A stretch of DNA of 35,574 bases, taken from an uncultured Fibrobacter sp. GTDB lineage: Bacteria; Fibrobacterota; Fibrobacteria; Fibrobacterales; Fibrobacteraceae. This document shows positions 23,029 through 31,513 of the stretch, one piece after another. The position numbers were made by a program, and so were the translations under genes. Where the stretch lies: the NCBI RefSeq assembly GCF_937877005.1, contig NZ_CALEFV010000253.1:1-35574 (forward strand). Reading direction: 5' to 3'. A model generated the notes under the pieces. That model saw only the letters and a program-made list of their open reading frames with translations, ran no database searches and was not told the origin of the DNA. How positions within the stretch are numbered: the stretch's first letter is position 1; the number at the start of each line of letters is the position of its first letter.

Positions 23029-24176
23029 GCCTTCTTAGACTTTTAAGAAAACAAAACTGGTTCAAGACCTTTCTGTTCTACGCATTTCGAATTTACCCTG
23101 TTCGAAAGAATAAAATTGTCTTCTGCAACTTCAGTGGAAAACGATGCGGAGACAGTCCCCGGACCATTAGCGACGCCATTCGGGAAAAGCACCCTGACTG
23201 GGACATTGTCTGGTTGACGCACCCCAAGTACAAACCCGCCCCTCCCATCGGCACCCGTAGCGTAAACTTCGGCGAACATTCGATCAAAATGATCTACGAA
23301 TTGGCAACCGCCAAGGTCTGGGTAGACAGCCACACTAAATTCGCCTTTACCCGCAAGCGTCGCCGTCAATTTTACATGGAAACATGGCATGGAGGGATCG
23401 GCCTGAAAAAAGTCGAGGGCGACGCCACCGATGTCCTAGACAAACCATACCTAGACCGAGTCCGCAACAATTCCAAAATGGCGGACATATTCCTTTCAAA
23501 TAGCGACTGGTGTTCCAAGCTATACCGGCGTGCATTCTGGTTTAACGGCGAATTTCTAGAATATGGACTTCCCCGCAACGACAGGCTGGTAAAGGGAGAA
23601 TCCTCGGGCAAAATCCGCAAGGCATTCAACATCCCCACAAGTACAAAAATCCTTCTGTACGCCCCTACGTTCCGCGCCGACGAAAGAATGGACTGCTATT
23701 CCCTGGACACGAGCGCCCTGCAGTCCGCCTTGCGAAAGAAGACTCAGTGCGATTGGAAGATCTTGATTCGCCTGCATCCCGTCGTCATGCAAAAGACTCC
23801 GCCTATCGAGTATTCGGACGATGTCCTGGACGCGACCTCGTATCCGGACATGCAAGACCTTCTTGTCGAAAGCGATTGTCTCATTTCGGACTACTCCAGC
23901 TGCATTTTCGATTTTGCAATTCTCAAGCGTCCTACGTTCCTATTCGCAACGGATCTCGCCGATTACCAAAAAGATCGCGATGTCTATTTCGATCTTCATT
24001 CCCTGCCATTTCCTCTCGCAGAAAGCAACGATTCTCTCTGCAAAAAAATTGCGGACTTTGACAAAGAAAATTTCCAGCAGGAATTATCGAAATTCATCCA
24101 CGATGTCGGTCTACACGAAACCGGTATCTCCACGGACAAGGCCGTTGAACAAATTGAAGTCTGGATGGAGAGCTAA
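23025..24176 (+). CDS. CDP-glycerol/ribitol phosphotransferase, TagF/TarL family (copy 2)
   Basis: This is a paralogue of the preceding gene with the same motif order: METWHGGIGLKK, YGLPRNDR, LYAPTFRAD, LIRLHP and DCLISDYSSCIFDF. The N-terminal segments align as well (FRIYPVRKNKIVFCN versus FRIFPIKRNKIFFCN), pointing to tandem duplication and divergence. GTG 23025 is preferred because its GTGA overlaps the previous stop and gagga (23014-23018) sits 6 nt upstream. The in-frame ATG at 23010 would fall on top of that site. A pair of such enzymes is usual in teichoic-acid systems, one adding the first polyol phosphate and one extending or adding a different polyol. Which does which is not visible. 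Confidence 0.92.
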   Translation: MSLLRLLRKQNWFKTFLFYAFRIYPVRKNKIVFCNFSGKRCGDSPRTISDAIREKHPDWDIVWLTHPKYKPAPPIGTRSVNFGEHSIKMIYELATAKVWVDSHTKFAFTRKRRRQFYMETWHGGIGLKKVEGDATDVLDKPYLDRVRNNSKMADIFLSNSDWCSKLYRRAFWFNGEFLEYGLPRNDRLVKGESSGKIRKAFNIPTSTKILLYAPTFRADERMDCYSLDTSALQSALRKKTQCDWKILIRLHPVVMQKTPPIEYSDDVLDATSYPDMQDLLVESDCLISDYSSCIFDFAILKRPTFLFATDLADYQKDRDVYFDLHSLPFPLAESNDSLCKKIADFDKENFQQELSKFIHDVGLHETGISTDKAVEQIEVWMES

Positions 24177-24179
24177 TCC

Positions 24180-25703
24180 ATGAAGAATTCATCGAGAATC
24201 GTTGTCAATACCGGCATACTATACGGCAAGATGTTCTTGAACATGGGCATCGCGCTTTTCTCGACGCGCCTCATCCTCAAAGCCCTCGGAACAAACGACT
24301 TCGGTATTTTCGCAATCGTCGGCGGGGTCATCGGAGCTCTTTCCTTCTTGAACAAGGCGATGAGCACGGCCACCCAGCGATTTCTTTCCTACAACCAGGG
24401 CAAGGGACCGGAACAAGTCGCACGCGTTTTCAACACGGCGCTTCTTCTCCATGTCTTTATCGGACTTGCCTTCGTCCTCATTCTCGAAATCGCAGGAGTA
24501 TTTCTTTTTGACGGATTCCTGAACATCGCAGAAGACCGAATTCCCATGGCAAAATTCGTCTTCCACTGTACCGTCGCAAGCACCTTCTTCACCGTCATCG
24601 CCGTTCCATACGATGCCATCATGAACGCCAAGGAGAACATGTTCATATTCTCGTTGTTCAGCGTTCTGGAATCCATTTTCAAATTGGTCATCGCGGTCCT
24701 ACTTTTCTACACTCCGGTAGACAGACTCGCCACTTACGGCCTCTGCATGGCATTGATGACTGTATTCTGCAGAACCATCAAACGAATCTACAGCAGACGC
24801 AAATACAAGGAAAGTAAGCTCAATTTCCAGATTATTGACTGGAGCTTGATGAAGGAAATGCTTTCGTACTCCAGCTGGATTACCATCGAAATCGTAAGCC
24901 ACATCGCCAAGGGAGATGGTATTCCCGTCATACTGAACCTTTTCTTCGGAACCGTCGTCAACGCCTCCTACGGCATCGCAACCCAAGTCCGTCATAGCAT
25001 CAGCCTCTTTGCCGAAATGCTGTTCAAGGCATCTAATCCCCAAGTGATGCGCAATATCGGCGACGGAAATATCGATAAAAGCGTTCAGCTATCCACAACG
25101 GTCTGCAAGTTCTCGTATATCCTGATGGCAATCTTATCGTTACCCCTAATAATCGATTGCGAATACATATTACGGTTCTGGCTCGGCAAAGTCCCCGAAT
25201 ACTCAGTCATCTTCTGCCAGCTTGTCCTGGCAACACAGCTAGTCATCATGACTGCGAGAGGATTGAATTTCTTGATAGACGGAGTTGGCAAAATTAGGAA
25301 CTACCGTCTCATTTTGAGCGTCCTCAACATCATCGTTTTCCCCATCGCCTACATTTGCCTGAAAGTCGGCATGGAACCCTGGGCCGTCTTCTTCGGGATA
25401 GTTCTTTCGGACATCCTGGTCGTTGTCGTGCGCGTCTATTTCGCCCACAAGTACACGGGTATGAATATTTGGCATTTCTGCAGATCTTCCATACTCCGTT
25501 TCGTTCCTCTCACCCTGATTGTCGGCGTCATCGTCCATCGCGTTCAAGAATTAATCCAGGTCGAACCGTTCTTGAATCTGATTATCTGTTCAATTATTTC
25601 AACTGCGCTTCTCATTTGCGGCTTTTATATTTTCGTACTGGACAGCAACGAACGGAAGTATACAAAAGAGCTGATTCAAAAGGTCAGAAAGAAGCTAGGT
25701 TAA
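24180..25703 (+). CDS. Wzx-type polysaccharide flippase
   Basis: The 507-residue integral membrane protein has about 12-14 hydrophobic segments and belongs to the polysaccharide-transport (MATE/MOP) superfamily, which flips undecaprenyl-linked repeat units to the periplasm. The N-terminus (RIVVNTGILYGKMFLNMGI, then FSTRLILKALGTNDFGIFAIVGG) is typical of O-antigen flippases. It starts 3 bp after the second transferase gene. Gram-positive teichoic acids are exported by the TagGH ABC transporter, of which there is none here, so this polymer seems to be exported in the Wzx/Wzy manner. Confidence 0.9.
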   Translation: MKNSSRIVVNTGILYGKMFLNMGIALFSTRLILKALGTNDFGIFAIVGGVIGALSFLNKAMSTATQRFLSYNQGKGPEQVARVFNTALLLHVFIGLAFVLILEIAGVFLFDGFLNIAEDRIPMAKFVFHCTVASTFFTVIAVPYDAIMNAKENMFIFSLFSVLESIFKLVIAVLLFYTPVDRLATYGLCMALMTVFCRTIKRIYSRRKYKESKLNFQIIDWSLMKEMLSYSSWITIEIVSHIAKGDGIPVILNLFFGTVVNASYGIATQVRHSISLFAEMLFKASNPQVMRNIGDGNIDKSVQLSTTVCKFSYILMAILSLPLIIDCEYILRFWLGKVPEYSVIFCQLVLATQLVIMTARGLNFLIDGVGKIRNYRLILSVLNIIVFPIAYICLKVGMEPWAVFFGIVLSDILVVVVRVYFAHKYTGMNIWHFCRSSILRFVPLTLIVGVIVHRVQELIQVEPFLNLIICSIISTALLICGFYIFVLDSNERKYTKELIQKVRKKLG

Positions 25704-25715
25704 TACGGAGCAAGC

Positions 25716-27593
25716 ATGCCCATATTATTTTCAATCTTTGTAGCAATCCGTTTCGTAGCCATTCTCCTGCTGTACTTTTTACCAACACCAAACGGAAGCG
25801 TCCTAGCGGAATCAGGTGTCTTAACCTTTATCGTCAGAACAATCGCTGCCGATGCAGGAACGCTCGCCATTGCAGGTGCACTTTTTTCCCTTGCCGCCAT
25901 ACTGTTCAAGAAAGCTCCTAAGGCTCTATTTCCCGCCCTTTATACAGGTTTTTCAACTCTTTACATATTCTGCACTCTATGCGACAACGAGACACTCCGT
26001 TGGCTCAACCAACGATTTACCCTCGGTTACTTCGCAACATACATGGACGCATCCTGCGATCCGCACATGCTAGCAAACATCATCAAGGGCGGGCTGCTAT
26101 CCTTTGGACTAGATGTTCTGCTCACTCTGGCAGCAATCGCCGCAGGCGTGTTCGTCATCATAAAGTTTAAGGACAAGTTTCCGCAAAAGAAAATTGTCGC
26201 ACTTCCCCTCCTGTTGCTCGGAATTCTCTGCATCAGCTACGCCTATTATATCCCCCTAAAAGAAAGGCAGCGCCGCGAACGCATCAGGCCCTTCTATGTA
26301 CATGTCTTCAATGAAATCAGCTACGACTTTACCCACAGCGAAAAACCGGACCATTACGAAGACGGCATCCGTTTTCTCGGTGGCAATCCCGATGCGCAAT
26401 ACCCATTCTACAAGACATTTAGCGATTCATCCCTGAAGGCTTTCCAGAACCGTCCCCTATCCGAAAAGCCAGACATCATCGTCCTCACCATTGAATCGCT
26501 GCGAGGCTGGGTCGGCGATGTCCGCGTTCCAAAATCCTGCGCCCTACTGAAGAACATCTGCAAGCTGTCCAAGCGCGGCATCTTCTTTCCCTACACCTAC
26601 AGCGTCGGCTGGCCTTCTACGGAAGGGCTGAACGGCATGATGCAGGGCGTCTGGAGCCATCCCGAAAAATATTCCGCAGGGTACCATGTCAAAACAAGGG
26701 CTCTTCCCGAAATTCTTGGGGACGCAGGTTACTACAGAATCGTCATTCCTGCCGCAAATCCCAATTTCGACAACTTCACGCCACTATTCGAGCAATGGTT
26801 CGACTCGACGGATTTCCACCTCGACATCAACCATGATGTTCCCTTGGCAAAGCGCTTCGCGACGGTATACGAAAATCGTCCCAAGGATCGGCCCGTTTTC
26901 ATCGACTGGATGAGCACCACGACGCATTTCCCGTTCATGTATCCCGAAGGCATGGGACCGATGCCGAAGTACCATGACGACCGCTACGAGCACCTGGCCG
27001 CCTATATGGACAGTGCGGTAGGCATGGTTCTTGAGACCATCGAGAAGGATCCACGCGCCGAAAACACAATTATCGTACTCACGGGGGACCATTCCTTTGC
27101 AATCGGGCTCCAAAAGGAACGCAACAGCTCCGTAGGTCTGGCTCACAGTGGAAGAACCTGGACCAACATGATTTTTGCAGGCCCCAATATTCCGGTTGAC
27201 TCCATTGACACCAAGACCGTTTCCCACGCGGACCTTGCACCAACGCTCCTCGGCCTCCTTTCTATCGAAGCAACAAACCACTTCGTAGGCAAGGATATTC
27301 TTTCGGTCAATCGTGATTCTCTCGCCCTCCCCGTAATCTCCTTCACTCAAACCGATTTTGCCGTCCGCCTTGCCGACAGGCACATTTACGGCAACATGAA
27401 CGACAACGGATTTGTGGTCCTCAAAAGCCACAAGGTTCCAGATTGGGACACGACCCAGATTGTCAAGGGATTCATTGGCGAAGATTTTCTGCCACCGAAT
27501 GCGGCCGATTCCGCCCTGTTGCAACAGGCTCGAATAGCTGCGCATGTCTGGGAATACATCCTAGACAAGGACTTGCTTACTCCTGAGGACTAG
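25716..27593 (+). CDS. LtaS-like membrane phosphotransferase (sulfatase fold)
   Basis: The 625-residue product has an N-terminal domain of about five transmembrane segments (1-180) and a periplasmic alkaline-phosphatase/sulfatase-fold domain (about 250-560). Metal and catalytic candidates are Glu260 in VLTIESLRG, Thr302 in GWPSTEGLNG, His404 in TTTHFPF and Asp458-His459 in LTGDHSF, the arrangement of lipoteichoic acid synthase and OpgB-type enzymes. Those use phosphatidylglycerol to add glycerol-phosphate on the outer face of the membrane. An equivalent role in decorating the polymer is likely, though other phospho-group transfers such as phosphoethanolamine fit the fold too. ggag precedes its ATG and the next gene begins 2 bp after its stop. 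Confidence 0.87.
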   Translation: MPILFSIFVAIRFVAILLLYFLPTPNGSVLAESGVLTFIVRTIAADAGTLAIAGALFSLAAILFKKAPKALFPALYTGFSTLYIFCTLCDNETLRWLNQRFTLGYFATYMDASCDPHMLANIIKGGLLSFGLDVLLTLAAIAAGVFVIIKFKDKFPQKKIVALPLLLLGILCISYAYYIPLKERQRRERIRPFYVHVFNEISYDFTHSEKPDHYEDGIRFLGGNPDAQYPFYKTFSDSSLKAFQNRPLSEKPDIIVLTIESLRGWVGDVRVPKSCALLKNICKLSKRGIFFPYTYSVGWPSTEGLNGMMQGVWSHPEKYSAGYHVKTRALPEILGDAGYYRIVIPAANPNFDNFTPLFEQWFDSTDFHLDINHDVPLAKRFATVYENRPKDRPVFIDWMSTTTHFPFMYPEGMGPMPKYHDDRYEHLAAYMDSAVGMVLETIEKDPRAENTIIVLTGDHSFAIGLQKERNSSVGLAHSGRTWTNMIFAGPNIPVDSIDTKTVSHADLAPTLLGLLSIEATNHFVGKDILSVNRDSLALPVISFTQTDFAVRLADRHIYGNMNDNGFVVLKSHKVPDWDTTQIVKGFIGEDFLPPNAADSALLQQARIAAHVWEYILDKDLLTPED

Positions 27594-27595
27594 TC

Positions 27596-28858
27596 ATGAA
27601 TCCATTTGTCAAAAGAATCTACCATCTTTTGCCGGCACCTCTTCGGGACCTCCAAAACACGCTCCGCATCAAGGACCGCGTTCTTCTCTGTGGCAAGGAA
27701 AAACGCGAACGCAAGGTTATCGAAAATATCCGACAAAAGCTCGGTCGCGGGGAACGCATCAATGTGGCGTTTCTCGCCATGTCGGTTTCCTTCTGGAAAT
27801 ATGATGAGCTTTTCGCGTTCATGCGGCAGGATCGCCGCTACAATCCCAGAGTCATCTTTACCGCAAGACCCATAGACGCTCCCGAAATTCAGGAAATGCA
27901 CCGGCAAAAGATTGAAACCTATTGCAACGAAAGAGGATTCCCATTTCAGGAAAGTCTCAAGGACTTTGAACCGGACATTCTTTTTTACGCTCAGCCCTAC
28001 AAGAACAGCGTCATGGAAAACATGCGCGCCTACAACTTTACAAAGGCGCTCATCTGTTACGTTCCCTACGCATTTTTCATATCAAACTACAAGTGGGCCT
28101 ACGACGCCCAGGTACACAACCTCGCCTGGAAACTTTTCTATCCATCAGAGCTCCACCGCAAAAATGCAGAGGAACTCGCTTTTAACAAGGGCCGAAACGT
28201 AGAGGTCGTAGGGTATCCCCTCGCCGACAAGTTTGCAACCCCCGCCAAAAGCGACCCCTGGAAAATCAAAGACAAAAGCCTGAAACGGATTGTATGGGGA
28301 GTCCATCATTCCATTCTCAGCGACGACCTCGCAGATTGCGGCACCTTCCTGAAATTTGCAGACACGATGCTTCAGCTGGCCAAGAGCCGCCCCGACTGCC
28401 AATTCGCCTTCAAGCCTCATCCGCATCTGAAAGAACATCTCTACAAGCATCCCGACTGGGGAAAGGATCGTTCCGACGCCTACTACGCCGAATGGAACAA
28501 GGCAGACAACACATTCCTTGTCGATGGAGACTACATCGACCTGTTCAAGACATCGGATGCGCTCATCCACGATTGTGGCTCATTTACGGTAGAATACCTA
28601 TTTGTAGACAAACCCGTTCTCTATATCGGCAACGAGCGTAACAACATCCTCTGCAATTTTGGCAAGGCCGCAATGAACGCGAACTACACGCAGAAGGATT
28701 TTAGCGTCGAAGAATTCCTGCAGATGGTCTCGGGAAAAAATGGCGAAGATTTCAAAAAAAACATCCGTCAGGAAATGTACCGCAAATATCTAAAGATTCC
28801 GCAGGGCAAAAGCTTCGCCGAGAACATCATGGACCTTCTAGAAAAAAACTTTGGCTAG
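27596..28858 (+). CDS. Divergent CDP-glycerol glycerophosphotransferase-like protein
   Basis: The 420-residue cytosolic protein resembles the TagF family in its second half: VVGYPLADKF, the FKPHPHLKEH stretch that replaces LRLHP, and SDALIHDCGSFTVEYLFVDK in place of the usual DxLITDYSSxxFDF motif. The N-terminal half is different from the two tandem copies upstream, so it is a separate lineage, not a recent duplicate. It probably transfers a polyol- or sugar-phosphate onto the glycan. The acceptor and donor are not deducible. It is translationally close to its neighbours (gaggac site before its ATG, 2 bp after the LtaS-like gene). Confidence 0.75.
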   Translation: MNPFVKRIYHLLPAPLRDLQNTLRIKDRVLLCGKEKRERKVIENIRQKLGRGERINVAFLAMSVSFWKYDELFAFMRQDRRYNPRVIFTARPIDAPEIQEMHRQKIETYCNERGFPFQESLKDFEPDILFYAQPYKNSVMENMRAYNFTKALICYVPYAFFISNYKWAYDAQVHNLAWKLFYPSELHRKNAEELAFNKGRNVEVVGYPLADKFATPAKSDPWKIKDKSLKRIVWGVHHSILSDDLADCGTFLKFADTMLQLAKSRPDCQFAFKPHPHLKEHLYKHPDWGKDRSDAYYAEWNKADNTFLVDGDYIDLFKTSDALIHDCGSFTVEYLFVDKPVLYIGNERNNILCNFGKAAMNANYTQKDFSVEEFLQMVSGKNGEDFKKNIRQEMYRKYLKIPQGKSFAENIMDLLEKNFG

Positions 28859-28867
28859 GGTTCTCTT

Positions 28868-29728
28868 ATGAAACATTTCTCCGCATTCCTTTTGGGCTGT
28901 CTGCTTCTTGTTGAGGTCGGAACAAGTTACGCGCAGAAGGTGGAAAAGATTTCCTTTGCGTCATGGAATATCCGGTGGCAAAGCGAATCCGACATCGAAA
29001 ATGGAAACGCCTGGAAAAAAAGGTTCGAGCCCATCGCCAATGTCATCCGGTTCTACGATTTCGACATCGTCGCCATGCAGGAAGGTTCCGCCTCTAAACG
29101 CGACGACCTCGCTCCACTCTTGAACGACTATGTATTCATCGAAATTGACTCTACGGAACATAATCCTATTCTTATCAAGAAGGATATGTTCAAGCTTTTG
29201 GACAAGGGCAAGTTCTACCTATCCGAAACTCCCGAAAAGAAAAGCAAAAGTTGGGATTCGAAGCACAACCGTTTCTGCCTTTGGGCAAAATTGCAAAAAG
29301 ACAGCACCCAGTTCTTCGTATTCAACACGCACTTCGATTACCACGGAAAGACGGCCAGAACCGAAGGCGCCAAGGTCATGTACCAATGGATCCCTTCCAT
29401 AGCAGCAAACACCCCTTATATCGCCGCCGGAGACTTCAACTCCGTCGAGGGATCCGTCCCCTACGAAATCCTCATGTCGATACCAGGCATCAAAGATGCA
29501 AAGGATGTAGCCCAGTTCACCCATATCGTAAAGAAAAGCTACAACTACTTTGACCCCTATCGGAACAGCAAATGGGACCTAGACCATGTCTTCGTGGATT
29601 CCCGCATCCCCGTATACCGTTATGGAGTCCTCAACGAAATGTATTTTGACGGGGACAGTTACCGTTACCCCTCCGACCATTCGCCTATCATGATGGTATT
29701 TGAATTGCCCGCAGCGAGTCAGCCGTAA
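28868..29728 (+). CDS. Exported endonuclease/exonuclease/phosphatase-fold hydrolase
   Basis: The 286-residue product has a signal peptide (LLGCLLLVEVGTSYA, cleavage before QKV) and the complete EEP active site: Asn34 in SWNIRW, Glu72 in AMQEGS, His155 in NTHFDYHG, Asp189 and Asn191 in GDFNS, Asp239 in DLDHVFVD, and Asp270-His271 in SDHSP. The family includes nucleases, inositol-phosphate phosphatases and sphingomyelinases, all phosphoester hydrolases. Its location between a TagF-like gene and tagD suggests that it acts on the phosphodiester polymer or its precursors in the periplasm, for trimming or recycling. A simple extracellular nuclease is the alternative. Confidence 0.85.
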   Translation: MKHFSAFLLGCLLLVEVGTSYAQKVEKISFASWNIRWQSESDIENGNAWKKRFEPIANVIRFYDFDIVAMQEGSASKRDDLAPLLNDYVFIEIDSTEHNPILIKKDMFKLLDKGKFYLSETPEKKSKSWDSKHNRFCLWAKLQKDSTQFFVFNTHFDYHGKTARTEGAKVMYQWIPSIAANTPYIAAGDFNSVEGSVPYEILMSIPGIKDAKDVAQFTHIVKKSYNYFDPYRNSKWDLDHVFVDSRIPVYRYGVLNEMYFDGDSYRYPSDHSPIMMVFELPAASQP

Positions 29729-29749
29729 ACAATTTCTATATTTCAGAAT

Positions 29750-30145
29750 ATGAAAAAATATAAGCGAGCGATAACGTACGGGACTTTCGATCTTTTTCAT
29801 ATTGGACATTTACGTCTACTGAAAAGGATAGCCGATTTGGCCGACGAGCTGTATGTCGCAGTATCCTCCGATGAATTTAATGCCATCAAAGGAAAGACCT
29901 GCGTCATCCCCTTCGAGGAAAGAGCCGAAATAATCGATGCACTCGGTTGCGTCACTCGAGTTATCCGCGAAGACAACTGGGAGCAGAAAGTTTCCGATGT
30001 CCTTGACAACCACTGCGACCTATTCGTCATGGGCGATGACTGGAAAGGAAAATTCGATTTTCTCAAAGATTATTGTGATGTCATCTACCTGCCTAGAACG
30101 CCTGGCGTAAGCACTACGGATATTAAACAATACCTAAAGAAATAG
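29750..30145 (+). CDS. tagD: Glycerol-3-phosphate cytidylyltransferase
   Basis: This makes CDP-glycerol from CTP and sn-glycerol-3-phosphate, the donor for TagF-type enzymes. The 131-residue length is standard for TagD. The sequence shows GTFDLFHIGH with the HxGH motif at 17-20 and RTPGVSTTDIK (116-126), the RTxGxSTT signature that closes the active site. TATATTTC lies 5 nt upstream of the ATG and might be a local promoter. Close relatives (HldE-type ADP-heptose or FAD synthetase enzymes) are excluded by size and by the TagD-like motifs. Its presence is the strongest sign that glycerol phosphate is part of this polymer. Confidence 0.93.
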   Translation: MKKYKRAITYGTFDLFHIGHLRLLKRIADLADELYVAVSSDEFNAIKGKTCVIPFEERAEIIDALGCVTRVIREDNWEQKVSDVLDNHCDLFVMGDDWKGKFDFLKDYCDVIYLPRTPGVSTTDIKQYLKK

Positions 30146-30160
30146 CTTTTAGGAACTCGT

Positions 30161-31513
30161 ATGGGAATCCTCGTCTTGCTCGCATTCTTTGGCCTTCTTT
30201 TGGTCATGATATACGAGAATTCCGAAAACCGATTCCTTGTCCTGGTTGTCGGAACCATCCTATTTCCAACAACCGCACTCTTCACCAAGAACCCCTCTAT
30301 TTCACCCCAGCACATCCTGCTGTACATGTTCCTCTTTCTTGAATACTGGAAAGACCGGCGTAATTTTAACGATTCCCTATTCAAGAATCCCCTATCTATC
30401 CCCATTATCCTAATCCTATTCAGCTATACAGCCACGGCGTTCTTCAATTCGGGGATAGCCTCAAAGGACATGTATTACGGAGTCCGCGATTGTATCGATA
30501 CCTTCGGCTACATCATGGCGGCCTATATCAGCGGCAAGAACATCGACATAAGCTCTTTTGCTAAAAAGTTCTTCCCCATCGTTATCGCAATCTGCATTTT
30601 CGGAATCCTCGAAGGCCTCCTCAACGCCAACTATCCCTATAAAATCATCAATTCAGCTTTCCCCTTCTACGAAGGGCTATACGACCTGAACGGGGACGTG
30701 GGACTCGGCCAAAGCTGGCGCACCAGGACATGCTTTACGACAAAGCACCCGACAGCCTTCGGCACTTTGCTCATGAGCCTATTTCTATTCTACCTTCCTC
30801 AAATCCACCAACAGGTCATCGCCAGATCGAAGCTTTTGCTCCTACTCTCCCTCCTTTTCGTCTGCATTGTCGTAAGCGGTTCGAGAACCGCTCTAGTATG
30901 CACCATCTTCGGGGCTGCGATTTACATCATCGACCGGTTTAGCATCCTTGCCAAAATTGCCGTTTTCGGACTGATCGCGATCTCCTTTTCCGCAATAATG
31001 GCCTTCCTGCTAGCCAACTTCCAGCAGGGCGGTCAAGGGCGAGGATCGTCTCTAGACTTCAGAACCCAGCAACTTATCTTTTCGGTCATGGCGATTGAAA
31101 ACTCGCCTATTCTAGGAAACGGAAACAAGTATACAGCCAACTACATTCTTGAAGAAAATGACAAGGGCGAAAAACGCGCCGAAGATAGCAGTGGACAGGA
31201 CATGGGCGGCTTGGAATCCGTCGTCTTCACGCTCCTGATTGACCGCGGAGCAGTCGGTCTACTTACATACTACCTATTGCTGCTATGGATATTCTGTATT
31301 TTCTTCAAGAACAAGAAGAAATATCCCGAAACCAAGGGTGGCTTTGCGCTAATTTTTGCCGGCACAGCGTTTTTAACCCTATCGGGAGTTATCGGGAACA
31401 GTTCTTCTTTCCTGTTCCTATTTACAGGCGTTCAGCTCGGCTACATCAAGCAACGGCAGCTACTAGAAGAAGACGGGGATTCGCCCCCGGCTACCGAAGC
31501 AGACGAGCCCTGA
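30161..31513 (+). CDS. O-antigen polymerase/ligase (Wzy/WaaL) family protein
   Basis: The 450-residue membrane protein has about ten hydrophobic segments and a large periplasmic loop of charged residues (about 310-350). The region VVSGSRTALVCTIFGA and a following basic SLDFRTQQL segment match the Wzy_C/WaaL core. Such proteins polymerise lipid-linked repeat units or ligate the finished chain to a carrier, and sequence alone rarely tells which. As the only such gene next to a Wzx flippase it is more likely the polymerase. Its last 23 bp overlap the end of the convergent GT2 gene, with no room for a terminator. Confidence 0.88.
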   Translation: MGILVLLAFFGLLLVMIYENSENRFLVLVVGTILFPTTALFTKNPSISPQHILLYMFLFLEYWKDRRNFNDSLFKNPLSIPIILILFSYTATAFFNSGIASKDMYYGVRDCIDTFGYIMAAYISGKNIDISSFAKKFFPIVIAICIFGILEGLLNANYPYKIINSAFPFYEGLYDLNGDVGLGQSWRTRTCFTTKHPTAFGTLLMSLFLFYLPQIHQQVIARSKLLLLLSLLFVCIVVSGSRTALVCTIFGAAIYIIDRFSILAKIAVFGLIAISFSAIMAFLLANFQQGGQGRGSSLDFRTQQLIFSVMAIENSPILGNGNKYTANYILEENDKGEKRAEDSSGQDMGGLESVVFTLLIDRGAVGLLTYYLLLLWIFCIFFKNKKKYPETKGGFALIFAGTAFLTLSGVIGNSSSFLFLFTGVQLGYIKQRQLLEEDGDSPPATEADEP

